Assembly (NCBI GenBank): GCA_032718475.1
Contig: JAUCBJ010005628.1
Coordinates: forward strand, 1 to 53,449
DNA: 53,449 bases
Direction: 5' to 3'
Source: Nemertoderma westbladi
Lineage: Eukaryota; Xenacoelomorpha; Nemertodermatida; Nemertodermatidae
In this document: one piece after another, positions 10,801 through 19,290 of the stretch
Layout of the letters: each line of letters starts with the position of its first letter
Position numbering within the stretch: the first letter of the stretch is position 1
Program-made: the position numbers and the translations under genes
The notes under the pieces: model-generated
Told to the model about the DNA's origin: nothing
Seen by the model: only the letters and a program-made list of their open reading frames with translations
The model's database searches: none

Positions 10801-12468
10801 TTCTATTTCAATTATTTGGTCTGTGGGTTCTGTACTACCTAAGTTTGTGTTATTTAGTTGTTTTCTAACAGCTGGGGGCAAATCAGGCAGTTTCTGGCGG
10901 TGGGATATTCTTCTACGTCTGCTTAGACGAGATCTATTTCCTCCGTCTTCATGATCGGTGGTATCGCCTTCCTCAGATGATGTATAACCTTGTCTTTTGG
11001 GAGTAGATCGACTCATCATCTGCATATTACTAGCTGTTAACTGTTTATTAAAATTATCTTGCCTCTCTTGAAGATTTTCCAACTCTAGTTGGGCGATCTC
11101 TTCAGCCGCTCTCCGTTCTGCTTCTGCCACCACTATCTTTCTTTCCGCTTCTGCCGCTGCTGCCGCTTTTGCCTCTGCCGCTGCCGCCTTTGCCTCTGCC
11201 GCTTTTGCCTCTGCCGCTGCCGCCTTTGCCTCTGCCGCTGCTTCTGCCGCCTTTCTTTCTGCTTCTGCTTCTGCTGCTGCCGCTGCTGCTATCTTTCTGT
11301 CTTCTATACGTTTTTTCTTTACTTGTTCTTCTTGGACTCTAGCGATGCGGAGTTGTTCATCAAATTTAGCTTGGTTCGCAGCTCTCATATCCACATCGAT
11401 GGCGTCCAACACACGCTGGGTTCCTTCACTATTAGGGCTAAGTCCATCCAGCCTTCTCCTCAACTCTTCATCACCTAAAAAACGTTGATAGTCTGACAGA
11501 TAGATGTCAATGGCATCCCTCTTATGCGGTTTCTCTGCCGTCGCTTCACTTTCCACTTGGGAAAAAGTAGCGTCTGTTGATTCTCCATGGGTTGAGCGCT
11601 CCTCCAGCTGAGCTTTCCACTGAGCCGTTCCATGAACCTGGAGACTCACCCGTTGAAACCAAGTCTTTACGGCAACTTGCAACGACGTGTCTTGTCTTCT
11701 TTTAGAAGCCTCCTCAAAGGCCGATAAGATTAGCCTGATTCGTAGAATTCTTTCTCTAACTTGATAAAGCAGCTGTCCCTGCTCTTGAGGTCCTTGGGGT
11801 TGTTGAAACAGTTGTTCTTTTAATCGCTCCATGGAGCCGAAGAATCCCTGTGCGTATCCGGCTGCTGACCTCTTCCACACAGCTGGATCGCTGGTTTCCT
11901 TTGTCACTCCCATCCTGTGTATGTCTTCCCAGGCAGCTTCCGATAAGTCAAACGGGAGTCCGGGTCCGGGGAAGTTCCATTGCGACTCGACAATAGACTT
12001 CAGTTCTTCCCTTGTATATCCCGCATAACTATCTTTGGACAATCGCTTATTTCTCGCCCAATCGATCTGGTGTTCTTCCACCGCAATCAATAACCTCGTG
12101 AGTACGGCTGCAGGAAGGATGAGAAGGGTGTCCGAATAAACCGCATCTGTCATCTTTGCTCCGTGCTCGGGTGTCAGCTCTACAGTATCCGCACTACTGG
12201 AGCTGTCGGGCCGTTGAGAAATAAGTTCTTGGCTCGCGGGTTGTTGCGGTTCCGCTGCTTCTTGGTCCCGCTTGACCTGAGCTCTAGTGCCTATGACAGA
12301 CCTACGGTGTTGGACCAGCCTAGGTTCTGATATTACTACTGGGGGAATGATCTTTCTTACAGTAGGAGGTGAGTTGAACTTCGGTCTAACACGTTCCACA
12401 CTCCTGTCTGGGTCACAGATGGTTGTATCTAAGAGACTGTCCGACAGGTTTTGCTTTGTGTCAGACAT
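7822..12468 (-). CDS. BEL/Pao-type Gag-protease polyprotein lacking RT and integrase
   Basis: Intact 1,548-codon frame; ATG at 12466-12468 opens MSDTKQNLSD. In order: a disordered N-terminus; an Ala/Glu/Lys heptad-rich segment at about 390-440; a basic patch (SRRRRISHRQK) near 510-522; a DUF1759-like Pao Gag core at about 790-960 (VKFNGDEMKWLPFNEYY); Cys/His zinc knuckles at about 1077-1130 (CYNCLRRGHQRRTC then CAKCGAKHH); and a DUF1758-like retropepsin with catalytic LLDSGSTGTF near 1247 followed by ILIGQ. After VGWYFTGPSRR, where the RT should start, the protein jumps to the post-RNase-H signature CPETINLADIASRG near 1445-1459 and GPDFL, then ends. RT, most of RNase H and integrase are therefore missing without loss of frame. 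By family knowledge it would assemble particles, bind RNA and cleave itself, but could not copy itself. An intact frame this long implies recent activity in trans or retention for another role. Confidence 0.85.
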   Translation of the reverse strand: MSDTKQNLSDSLLDTTICDPDRSVERVRPKFNSPPTVRKIIPPVVISEPRLVQHRRSVIGTRAQVKRDQEAAEPQQPASQELISQRPDSSSSADTVELTPEHGAKMTDAVYSDTLLILPAAVLTRLLIAVEEHQIDWARNKRLSKDSYAGYTREELKSIVESQWNFPGPGLPFDLSEAAWEDIHRMGVTKETSDPAVWKRSAAGYAQGFFGSMERLKEQLFQQPQGPQEQGQLLYQVRERILRIRLILSAFEEASKRRQDTSLQVAVKTWFQRVSLQVHGTAQWKAQLEERSTHGESTDATFSQVESEATAEKPHKRDAIDIYLSDYQRFLGDEELRRRLDGLSPNSEGTQRVLDAIDVDMRAANQAKFDEQLRIARVQEEQVKKKRIEDRKIAAAAAAEAEAERKAAEAAAEAKAAAAEAKAAEAKAAAAEAKAAAAAEAERKIVVAEAERRAAEEIAQLELENLQERQDNFNKQLTASNMQMMSRSTPKRQGYTSSEEGDTTDHEDGGNRSRLSRRRRISHRQKLPDLPPAVRKQLNNTNLGSTEPTDQIIEIERLPTIVDEPEIIRPIPEATPSVIETPVLPEPTSKFPLHSTKLSVPHRTTLENVHVLDSERNINDLSPIVPRRPATTLAAPASAVEWVDEGRRGMDLLLGQMQETVQQFKGTVRESRLLELQEVQQSIALERDKLVNTQKGIPPTPVTMCQPVRSEVSHAQGVEPTRIYTASEVETPIVNPIKGNYRPVDNDIPYRPDHNPRNLYTDNSILNNTMAQESFTRQMARTEARQAVKVGEIVKFNGDEMKWLPFNEYYKDNIQNSVLSNGEKLRFLIECLEGSPKLMALKFIGHPDGLRQVWDTLNIRYGNRTNIARYLYAKLMAPRKFLSSGIIEFSDEIQEICRQLDWLGKSHEYQNSMVVGALASTLPKGGVGTRWDKKVLYMMEQQRRDPTMADLMSFLDGEVKLQLLRQSREKTPENKVSEKPVSRRRVIPVCYTDDGESQASQEEDSGKDTERSYYDNKATKDVSKFKSRTNDRREQVRKTPPTSPKRIQVRKPEERTSVHNVTQSKVSNIKPKCVLCDGPHRLNMCDKFLKKSLKDRREVMWDKRLCYNCLRRGHQRRTCYSDARCAKCGAKHHILLQTEFERNSPSQVSESELHVQFSDVNDTDQYSEMEGFYTDEFSDENESCYLTNTAVYRALTYEKDTDSELPLTTSDRQPSWKAPTSNVGIREFPVVQLRVHGPTRSYIVNALLDSGSTGTFIDKELAEDIFAGQPKFRTKLNMSGIMQVWKSTVIADYYVGALSTPQDELGEHSIRSVKMVAIKNFATSQVEPYNWDEDDFTQQLEIPRFNTDYPGDQILIGQNAHEALETLEKRPAQPQPLQVYAGRTRVGWYFTGPSRRTLMERLPKEQVYQLSEWEVESSEVDDPTEGTPYSSDNDDINSNVDQWRHCPETINLADIASRGATPQELTDTPDRLGGPDFLSKEDEWPPHLTPAKIRQAKGAEKVTQPLNRPAGRLCLLERDRKLSGNYGRQDTLPTSTSLIQQISRDSIT

Positions 12469-12602
12469 GTTGTTTTGTACAGTTGAATGCCTACTGCTAT
12501 ATTACAGTTTAAGCAAGTCTAGTAATTCAGTATCACTGTTAGCCTAGTAATTAATTACCGATACTGCTACTCAGTGTAGCGTGATATATATATAATATAT
12601 TA

Positions 12603-12845
12603 GAATACCGGTATGCTTATAGTATATATAAGTATTATTACAGACTAGGTTTGTCACAGAATACCGGTATGTAATTCCAGCACAAGTATATATAAATATA
12701 TAATAGGCCTATCGTGAATACCGGTATACAGCTTACACTTATAGTATATATATAAGTATAATTACAGACTAGAATTGATTACAGAATACCGGTATAATTT
12801 CAGCCTAAATTTATAAATATATAATAGGACTATTGTTAATACCGG
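12603..12845. repeat. Two-copy tandem repeat around GAATACCGGTAT, about 115-bp period
   Basis: GAATACCGGTAT occurs near 12604, 12661, 12716 and 12784. The larger period contains TATAGTATATATAAGTAT, TTACAGACTAG and ATAAATATATAATAGG, each seen twice. AT-rich and non-coding. Confidence 0.65.
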
Positions 12846-13239
12846 TGTCAGTTATTTTAGAATAACTGAATTTCTGAAATTTCAGGGGTTACTTGGTTAC
12901 TTTAACTTACTTTATTACCGTTATTTAAGCAGTAGTCCAACTGATATTTAGACCTAATTGTTGTATGGCTGGCCTACTATTTATAAATCTTTGAGTTGAT
13001 TTATAATATATATATACCCGTTTAATGGGTTTTGTCAATATTTGAAATAAATGTTATTATTTCTGGGGGGAGTCACTACACAGAAGCTGTGCGCTCTCAG
13101 TGGAGTGCTACTTGTTGGACACTAAAACAAATAATTCTAATTTACCTAAGTTACTTAATACTACAAATTACGTACAATCCGGGTTGAGATTACAATCTCT
13201 AAATAAACACAAAAATTACAAGTACGAACTACTACTATC

Positions 13240-13770
13240 AGACTACTATCAAGCCCAAACAAACTACGGTATATGCAGACTCCGAAATGGTTAGTTAGTA
13301 TGCGTCCTAACCTAGTAGGACGACTTATTCTTTCGAGGGGGTTTACCTCACAGCTCTGGAAGCCCCTACGTTCCCAACTGGCACTTTATCGGACATACAC
13401 TCTACACACACCGAAATCTCTTAAGACCTAACAACAGCCAGACAAAATCCAGCCTACAAATTATCTAAGTAAGAAATATTACGCTACCCGTACAAACTAC
13501 ACAAACAAAGTACAGACCAAACGCTGACAGACTACTATCAAGCCTAAATACACTACAGTATATGCAGACTCCGAAATGGTTAGTTAGTATGCGTTCTAAC
13601 CGAGTAGTACGACTTATTCTTTCGAGGGGGTTCACCTCACAGCACTGGCAGCCCCTACTTTCCTAACTAGTACTTTTTCAGACATATGCTCTACACACAC
13701 TACAGTCCCTTCAGACTTAACAACATTCAGACAACAGTCTAGCCTACAAATTGTCTGTACAATCTGAACA
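13240..13770. repeat. Two-copy tandem repeat, 289-bp period
   Basis: GACTACTATCAAGCC at 13241 recurs at 13530. Both units continue through ATATGCAGACTCCGAAATGG, CGACTTATTCTTTCGAGGGG and GCCTACAAATT. A partial third echo begins near 13740. The small frame at 13100-13294 covers part of this repeat and is not a credible gene. Confidence 0.8.
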
Positions 13771-13989
13771 GGCTTACACGCCTTCTGCTCAATATTAGCC
13801 TACAAATAAATAAAACTGACAGAAATAGGCCTAAGTAAAATCCCAATAAAAACCAGGCGTCCCCGATTAATTATTAAGACCTACTGGTATATAATAATCA
13901 AAATCGAATAATACTGATGTACCTGTACTGCTGTAGGTACCGGTCCGGGTGGTTAGGTAGTCAGGCCTACTGGGTACCGGTTGGCCGGT

Positions 13990-14930
13990 ACTTCAGCTTT
14001 ATTGCCTACTGCAATACAGAAGCAATATCTGTTATTGTTCGCGCTTTCAGACCTTTAGCAGTTTAACCTGCCAAATTTGGATGTCTTTTAGATGATAGAT
14101 AGCAGTCTTTAGCCTATGACAAGTATTTGATACACTACATTAGCCGAAACCAGTCTATGCGCGATCATTCACCCGCTGGATATACCCGGGAGACTGGATT
14201 CGGGAGCCTAACCGTATTGCGGGGTAGGCCTACTGTATTATTCGACTGATCGTAATATATATAATCTCTGACAAATATTATTCACTTTCGGGAAATATTA
14301 ACAGTTCCTTTAGGACGTGGCGCTCTAAATATATAAACAGAGTTATGACTTAAACTAGACACAACGGGATGGCTATAGATTCACGTATATGGCGCATTCT
14401 TTAGGAGATGCTTCGTTATCAATCACGATCATACACAATACTGCACAATGCTGCACACTAATCTGCCGACCTTCACTAATTTTAGTCACATATAAGGAGA
14501 ACAACAGACAATACGTGTAGGGCCTATAAAATAGCATTAGATTCACTTCAAACCACTTAATGTAAGTCGCAATCGTTATATGTATCCGGTCTCTCTAACC
14601 TTTAGTATATCAAGAAGATTGGGGTGTCTGATTGTTTATCAGTATTCCAAATATAATATTCCATCAACAAATATAATGAATAACCGACAGTAAATAGCAG
14701 TACAAAGTTTAAGGTATGAATGGTTATGAATGCAGAATTGGTATAAGATATGTTAAGTAAGTGAGTTCAGTATGGTATGTTAGGTATGATAACGGATATA
14801 CGTTCTATAATTAAGCCTACTAATGTTGGACTAAAGACTGAAACACGGAGGTTCCACGCCGGTGTTGTAGGCTGTGGACAAAATCACATACTGACTCAAA
14901 TCCACGAGTTTCTATATACAATCTCTAACA
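13990..14930 (-). repeat. Right long inverted repeat
   Basis: Reverse-complement partner of 2200-3140. It begins internally with a piece matching the 3' end of the unknown ORF (GTTCGCGCTTTCAGACC at 14036-14052). It continues through the shared core (TTTAGCCTATGACAAGTATT at 14107-14126, and GAATAACCGACA near 14680) and fades beyond about 14800. Only the last few codons of the ORF are represented here, so this arm carries no complete gene. Confidence 0.8.
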
Positions 14931-15559
14931 CAGAGGCAAAAACGCTCTGATTGGTCGACCGAACAAAGAAGGCACAGAGAACAAAGAAAAGCTACACGTG
15001 TACAGCATCAGCTGTTAGCCGTCGTCATGGTAGCTACACTGTTTACAGAGGATTTGGCGCATTGCGTCATAAAATTGCTAATCATGTCCGCTAAAGTACA
15101 CATACAGAAGAAATGGCTTTTATGTCCTCTAAAACAACAGTACAGTAAGGACACGGCCTTTTATGCCTGTTAAACCAACTACAGAGTACTTTACGGGGAA
15201 AATAACCGGCTAATTACGCAAAAGCCTTTACAACATATTATATATATATTCTTTAAATATTGTAAATCGCGACCTTTAATTGTTTCGTAAAAATAAGAAG
15301 GGCAACAAATGGTAGACAATTAGTCCCCACCACCCATATTAACGCCATAGAACATTAAATATCATTGCCCTCTTGTGAACAAAGACAATAATGACAATGG
15401 AGATTCGATAAGAACCAACCCTATAATTCCTTGTAAACAATTTTTGAACTTTAAACATTATTGCGCGTGCTACACATGAAGTGACTAATATGTGGTAGCA
15501 ATACTACAGTATAGGGCGTATACAGGTATCGGTGACATTTCTGTTGGGAGCGTTTTATG
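14931..15559. other. Unassigned stretch
   Basis: No long frame and no repeat that I can name. The first 100 bases may hold the badly diverged outer end of the inverted repeat. Confidence 0.3.
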
Positions 15560-15600
15560 GGTGTATATACACACTGTATTTAATACAGTGTGTATACACC
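15560..15600. repeat. Perfect-arm hairpin next to the 23-bp satellite
   Basis: GGTGTA(TA)TACACACTGTATT pairs with AATACAGTGTGTATACACC. The arms are about 19 bp with a two-base bulge and almost no loop. A related half-copy (TACTGTACACACTGTACG) follows at once. Non-coding cruciform-forming sequence. Confidence 0.75.
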
Positions 15601-15688
15601 GTCTACTACTGTACACACTGTACGTACACTCTCATATATTGTAGTACTTCACCGCGGATAAACGGATGAACAATGGATAAACGTTGTA

Positions 15689-16375
15689 TACGCTTAGTTA
15701 CGGGTAGCCTCTACGCGTAGTTACGGGTAGCATCTACGCGTAGTTACGGGTAGCCCCTACGCGTAGTTACGGGTAGCCTCTACGCGTAGTTACGGGTAGC
15801 ATCTACGCGTAGTTACGGGTAGCATCTACGCGTAGTTACGGGTAGCATCTACGCGTAGTTACGGGTAGCATCTACGCGTAGTTACGGGTAGCATCTACGC
15901 GTAGTTATGGGTAGCCTCTACGCGTAGTTACGGGTAGCATCTACGCGTAGTTAAGGGTAGCCTCTACGCGTAGTTACTGGTAGCCTCTACGCGTAGTTAC
16001 GGGTAGCCTCTACGCGTAGTTACGGGTAGCGTCTACGCGTAGTTACGGGTAGCCTCTACGCGTAGTTACGGGTAGCCTCTACGCGTAGTTACGGGTAGCC
16101 TCTACACGTTGTTACGGGTAGCCTCTACGCGTAGTTACGGGTAGCATCTACGCATAGTTACGGGTAGCCTCTGCGCGTAGTTACGGGTAGCCTCTACGCG
16201 TAGTTACGGGTAGCATCTACGCGTAGTTACGGGTAGCCTCTACGCGTAGTTACGGGTAGCACCTACGAGTAGTTACGGGTAGCATCTACGCGTAGTTACG
16301 GGTAGCATCTACGCGTAGTTACGGGTAGCATCTACGAGTAGTTACGGGTAGCACCTACGCGTAGTTACGGGTAGC
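15689..16375. repeat. Minisatellite, 23-bp unit containing TACGCGTA
   Basis: About 30 head-to-tail copies of a 23-bp unit reading TACGCGTAGTTACGGG then TAGCATC or TAGCCTC. The TACGCGTA core is its own reverse complement. Most variation is at one dinucleotide (CATC or CCTC); a few units have ACGAGT, ACGCAT or ACACGT instead. Diverged copies reappear at 16565-16655, after a SINE-like insertion. Confidence 0.95.
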
Positions 16376-16565
16376 ATAAATAAAATAAATAAAAATAAAA
16401 TATGCATTTATATGTGTTATTGTTGCGTGCGCCCGTAGGGGCTATTACAGCATTTTACGGGCGCCTGCATTATTTTTCCCCCCAGCAATATTTAGTCGGA
16501 TTTGAACCTCTGCGCCACCAAACACTATTGTGAAAGAGTAGTCAGGCGATGTATCCACTCGAACT
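16376..16565 (-). mobile_element. tRNA-derived SINE-like insertion in the 23-bp satellite
   Basis: This segment separates the main satellite from its diverged tail. On the minus strand, from about 16565 to 16490, it reads CGAGTGGATACATCGCC, then GGTGGCGCAGAGG, then GGTTCAAATCCGAC. GAGTGG resembles the A box of a Leu/Ser-type tRNA, and GGTTCAAATCC is an exact RNA polymerase III B box. The acceptor stem does not close, so it is not a functional tRNA. The rest, toward 16380, contains inverted GGGCGC and GCGCCC pieces and a T-rich run. Confidence 0.5.
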
Positions 16566-16655
16566 CCTACGCATAGTTACGGGTAGCAACTACGCGTAGT
16601 TAAGCGTAGCACATACGCGTAGTTATGCGTAGTACCTACACGTCGCTAGCCGTAG
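16565..16655. repeat. Diverged tail of the 23-bp minisatellite
   Basis: Four degenerate units: CTACGCATAGTTACGGG, CTACGCGTAGTTAAGCG, ATACGCGTAGTTATGCG and CTACACGTCG. They show that the satellite once ran through the SINE-like insertion point. Confidence 0.75.
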
Positions 16656-17539
16656 GTAATGTTAAAACTCTGAATGACACAGTGTAACGCGATATTGAGA
16701 ATGGTCGTCAGATTCAACCACCAAAATTTGTAAAACCCTCTTCTGAAAGACCAGTGGAGATTGTCCCACAACTATAAGCACCGGTTATTAGTATACATTT
16801 AGTAAAATTAAGAACGTCGTACAAGCGACTAAAATGAAATTCAAAACCAAAACCAAAACCTCAAAACAAAAACAAAAACTAAATGTAGTGACTAAGTACT
16901 GCCACGTGAAAGAATCTGTGAGTCCGACAGTCAGGACATACTATCTCTACTAGCATTTTTTTTTGCTATTCGTGTCATACCTGCCAATAAAATAAAATTT
17001 AACTAATATTATTAATTTAATTATTAATTATTAATTTTTTATTTAAATTTATTGCAATTTTAGAATATTAATTCCATTATAAATAAAATACTGGTATAAA
17101 ATAGTCCTACTGAATAAATAGAAAATAGTTTGATCAATACAGTATAATATGAAATAAGATAAACATAAGTAAATAAGGAAATTGATGATGACGAATGTAT
17201 GAGACATACAGTACTGTACAGTTTGAGTTGAGATGAGTAAGTTTGATATGACGTACTGTATGATGAGATGAGACTAAATAAATAAAGAGATAAGAAGATG
17301 CATTGAGTACGGTATGTGATGCAAGTAGGACGTTAAGTACGAAGTGACGTAAGATACAGATTAGCTACTACAGTACATTAATTTGCTAAATACGAAGTAC
17401 TTTTTTTTTACGTAGTGTATTTACAGCTGGTAAAATGGATATCATATTATAAGTTGATGTAGAGTTGAAATGTGCAATAAGTTTGGACGAAGTTAATGTG
17501 CGTGTTCACATTACGTATGTGTAGGAGTAGGTGTAGCTT
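16656..17539. other. AT-rich unassigned stretch
   Basis: No coding frame. It includes an (AAAACC)n-like run at about 16840-16890, an AT-rich patch at 16990-17070 and a GATGAG-rich patch at 17170-17300. Confidence 0.4.
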
Positions 17540-18770
17540 TACGCCACTAAACACTCAACCTTTCTTTTACCCCAGTAAACACTCAAACTTTCTTGTACGC
17601 CACTAAACACTCAAACTTTCCAGTACGCCACTAAACACATAAACGTTCCTTTATGCCACTAAACACAAACATTCATTTACGCCACTAAACACACAAACTT
17701 TCCAGTAAACCGCTAAACACACACACTTTCCAGTACGCCACTAATCACTCAAACCTTTCTTTATATCACTAAACACTCAAAGTTTCCTTTACGCCACTAA
17801 ACACTTCAACTTTCCAGTACGCCACTAAACACACAAACTTTCCTTTAAGCCACTAAACACACAAACTTTCCAGTACGCCACTAAACACACTAAATTTCCT
17901 CTACGCCACTAAACACTCAAACTTTCCTTTACGCCAATAAACACTCCAACTTTCCAGTACGCCACTAAACACACCTAACTTTCCAGTACGCCACTAAACA
18001 CTCAAACTGTATTTTACGCCACTAAACACACAAACTTTCCTTTATACCACTTTCCTTTACGCCACTAAACACACAAACTTTCCTTTACGCCACTAAACAC
18101 ACAAACTTTCCTTTACGCCACTAAACACATCAACTTTCCTTTATGTTACTAACCACTCAAACCTTTCTTTACGCCACTAAACACTCTAACTTTCCATTAC
18201 GCCACTAAACACACAAACTTTCCAGTACGCCACTAAACGCATACACTTTCCTTTATGCCACTAAACACATAAACTTTCCTTTACGCTACTAACCACTCAA
18301 ACCTTTCTTTACGCCACTAAACACTCTAACTTTCCATTACGCCACTAAACACATAAACTTTCCTTTACGCCACTAAACACACTAACTTTCCAGTACGCTA
18401 CTAAACGCATAAACTTTCCTTTATGCCACTAAACACATAAACTTTCCTTTACGCTACTAACCACTCAAACCTTTCTTTACGCCACTAAATATTCTAACTT
18501 TCCAATACCCCACTAAATACACAAACTTTCCTTTACGCCACTAAACACATAAACTTTCCTTTACGCTACTAACCACTAAAACCTTTCTTTACGCCACTAA
18601 ACACTCTAACTTTCCATTACGCCACTAAACACACAAACTTTCCGTTACGCTACTAATCACCCAAACCTTTCTTTACGCCACTAAACACTCTAACTTTCCA
18701 TTACGCCACTAAAGACACAAACTTTCCTTTACGCCACTAAACGCGAACTTTCCTTTACGCCACTAAAGGG
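17540..18770. repeat. Minisatellite, about 28-bp unit (ACGCCACTAAACACACAAACTTTCC)
   Basis: About 43 head-to-tail copies of a unit containing GCCACTAAACAC, then CAAACTTTCC, then TTTAC or AGTAC. Alternation of TTTAC and AGTAC types suggests a higher-order structure. Blocks of several units (for example near 18150-18290 and 18290-18440) are themselves repeated. Non-coding in every frame. Confidence 0.95.
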
Positions 18771-18786
18771 GAAATATATGAAACTA

Positions 18787-19015
18787 TTTTGTAAAGTGAC
18801 TGTTTATTGTTTTGTTAGAAAATCCCGCCTCTGTAACCTGCTCCTTTCCCTGATTTGGTAAAGTGACCGTTTATTGTTTTGGTTAGAAAGGCTAGCCTCT
18901 GTAACCTGCTCCTTTCCTTCATTTGGTAAAGTGACTGTTTATTGTTTTGGTTAGAAAATCCGGCCTTAACCTGCTCCTTTCCATCAATTGGTAATTGTTT
19001 TTGGCTATAAAATGA
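18787..19015. repeat. Three-copy tandem repeat, about 67-bp unit, related to a MITE
   Basis: Units start GGTAAAGTGACTGTTTATTG near 18790, 18857 and 18926. Each contains TTGTTTTGGTTAGAAA and TAACCTGCTCCTTTCC. The same words, in reverse complement, lie inside the MITE at 29159-29404 (GGAAAGGAGCAGGTTACAG and TTAACCAAAACAATAAAGTA). The satellite therefore appears to derive from the MITE interior, or the reverse. Confidence 0.8.
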
Positions 19016-19099
19016 GTGTTTTGCTACGTCATGTGGTAATCGATTATCGACAACAACCACAAACTATTAAATTTAGAGTCTTTTACCACAGGCGCATAT

Positions 19100-19290
19100 G
19101 GAAATCTATCTCATAGTCTATAAATCATGGAATTTTGAATGTTTTGGCACAGGTATAGTGAAACAATTGTCCGACAGACCAGAAATCAGCAAATTTTGAA
19201 TGTTTTGGCATAGGCATGTTGAAATCAACTGTCTGACAGTCCAGAAATCAGTAGTCTGACAGTTTGAAGAAATACATACATAAAAAGTCA
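19100..19290. repeat. Imperfect two- to three-copy repeat with TTTTGAATGTTTTGGCA
   Basis: ATTTTGAATGTTTTGGCA occurs near 19133 and 19193, followed in each case by AGG, TATAG or CATGTTG and then CAGACCAGAAATCAG or CAGTCCAGAAATCAG. The period is about 60-65 bp. Small frames here are shadows of the repeat. Confidence 0.65.

Larger units (their letters stand above)
12469..13989 (-). other. Leader-like non-coding region upstream of Gag-protease
   Basis: About 1.5 kb between the Gag start and the right inverted repeat. It has no credible frame, and two internal tandem duplications are listed separately. The motif ACCGGT recurs many times (near 12608, 12666, 12719 and 12788, and several times near 13935-13990). 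If the element is transcribed from its right arm, this would be the 5' leader. Confidence 0.4.
2200..14930 (-). mobile_element. Composite 12.7-kb element bounded by long inverted repeats
   Basis: Two related segments of about 0.9 kb lie at 2200-3140 and 13990-14930 in opposite orientation. Between them every long frame is on the minus strand: the Gag-protease ORF (12468 to 7822), then a long unknown frame (6185 to 3036). An LTR retrotransposon should have direct terminal repeats, so this is not a normal BEL/Pao copy, although the Gag-protease is of that family. Possible explanations are a DNA element that took up a gag-protease, an element rearranged between two oppositely oriented LTRs, or two inserted elements joined by inversion. 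I see no transposase, integrase, polymerase or packaging ATPase. The ends are approximate because similarity fades outward, and I found no clear target duplication. Confidence 0.5.

Noticed and set aside
11089-11478. Cysteine-rich 129-codon plus-strand frame
   Set aside because: It is the antisense of the Ala/Glu/Lys-rich repeat in the Gag ORF; the Cys-Arg-Phe periodicity is a by-product of GCN-rich codons on the other strand.
2200-14930. Ordinary full-length BEL/Pao LTR retrotransposon
   Set aside because: The terminal repeats are inverted, and RT, RNase H core and integrase are absent.
2200-14930. Polinton/Maverick or adintovirus-like element
   Set aside because: Long inverted ends would fit, but no protein-primed polymerase, integrase, packaging ATPase or recognisable capsid protein is visible.
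15689-18770. CRISPR array
   Set aside because: Units are contiguous with no unique spacers, the context is eukaryotic, and there are no cas genes.
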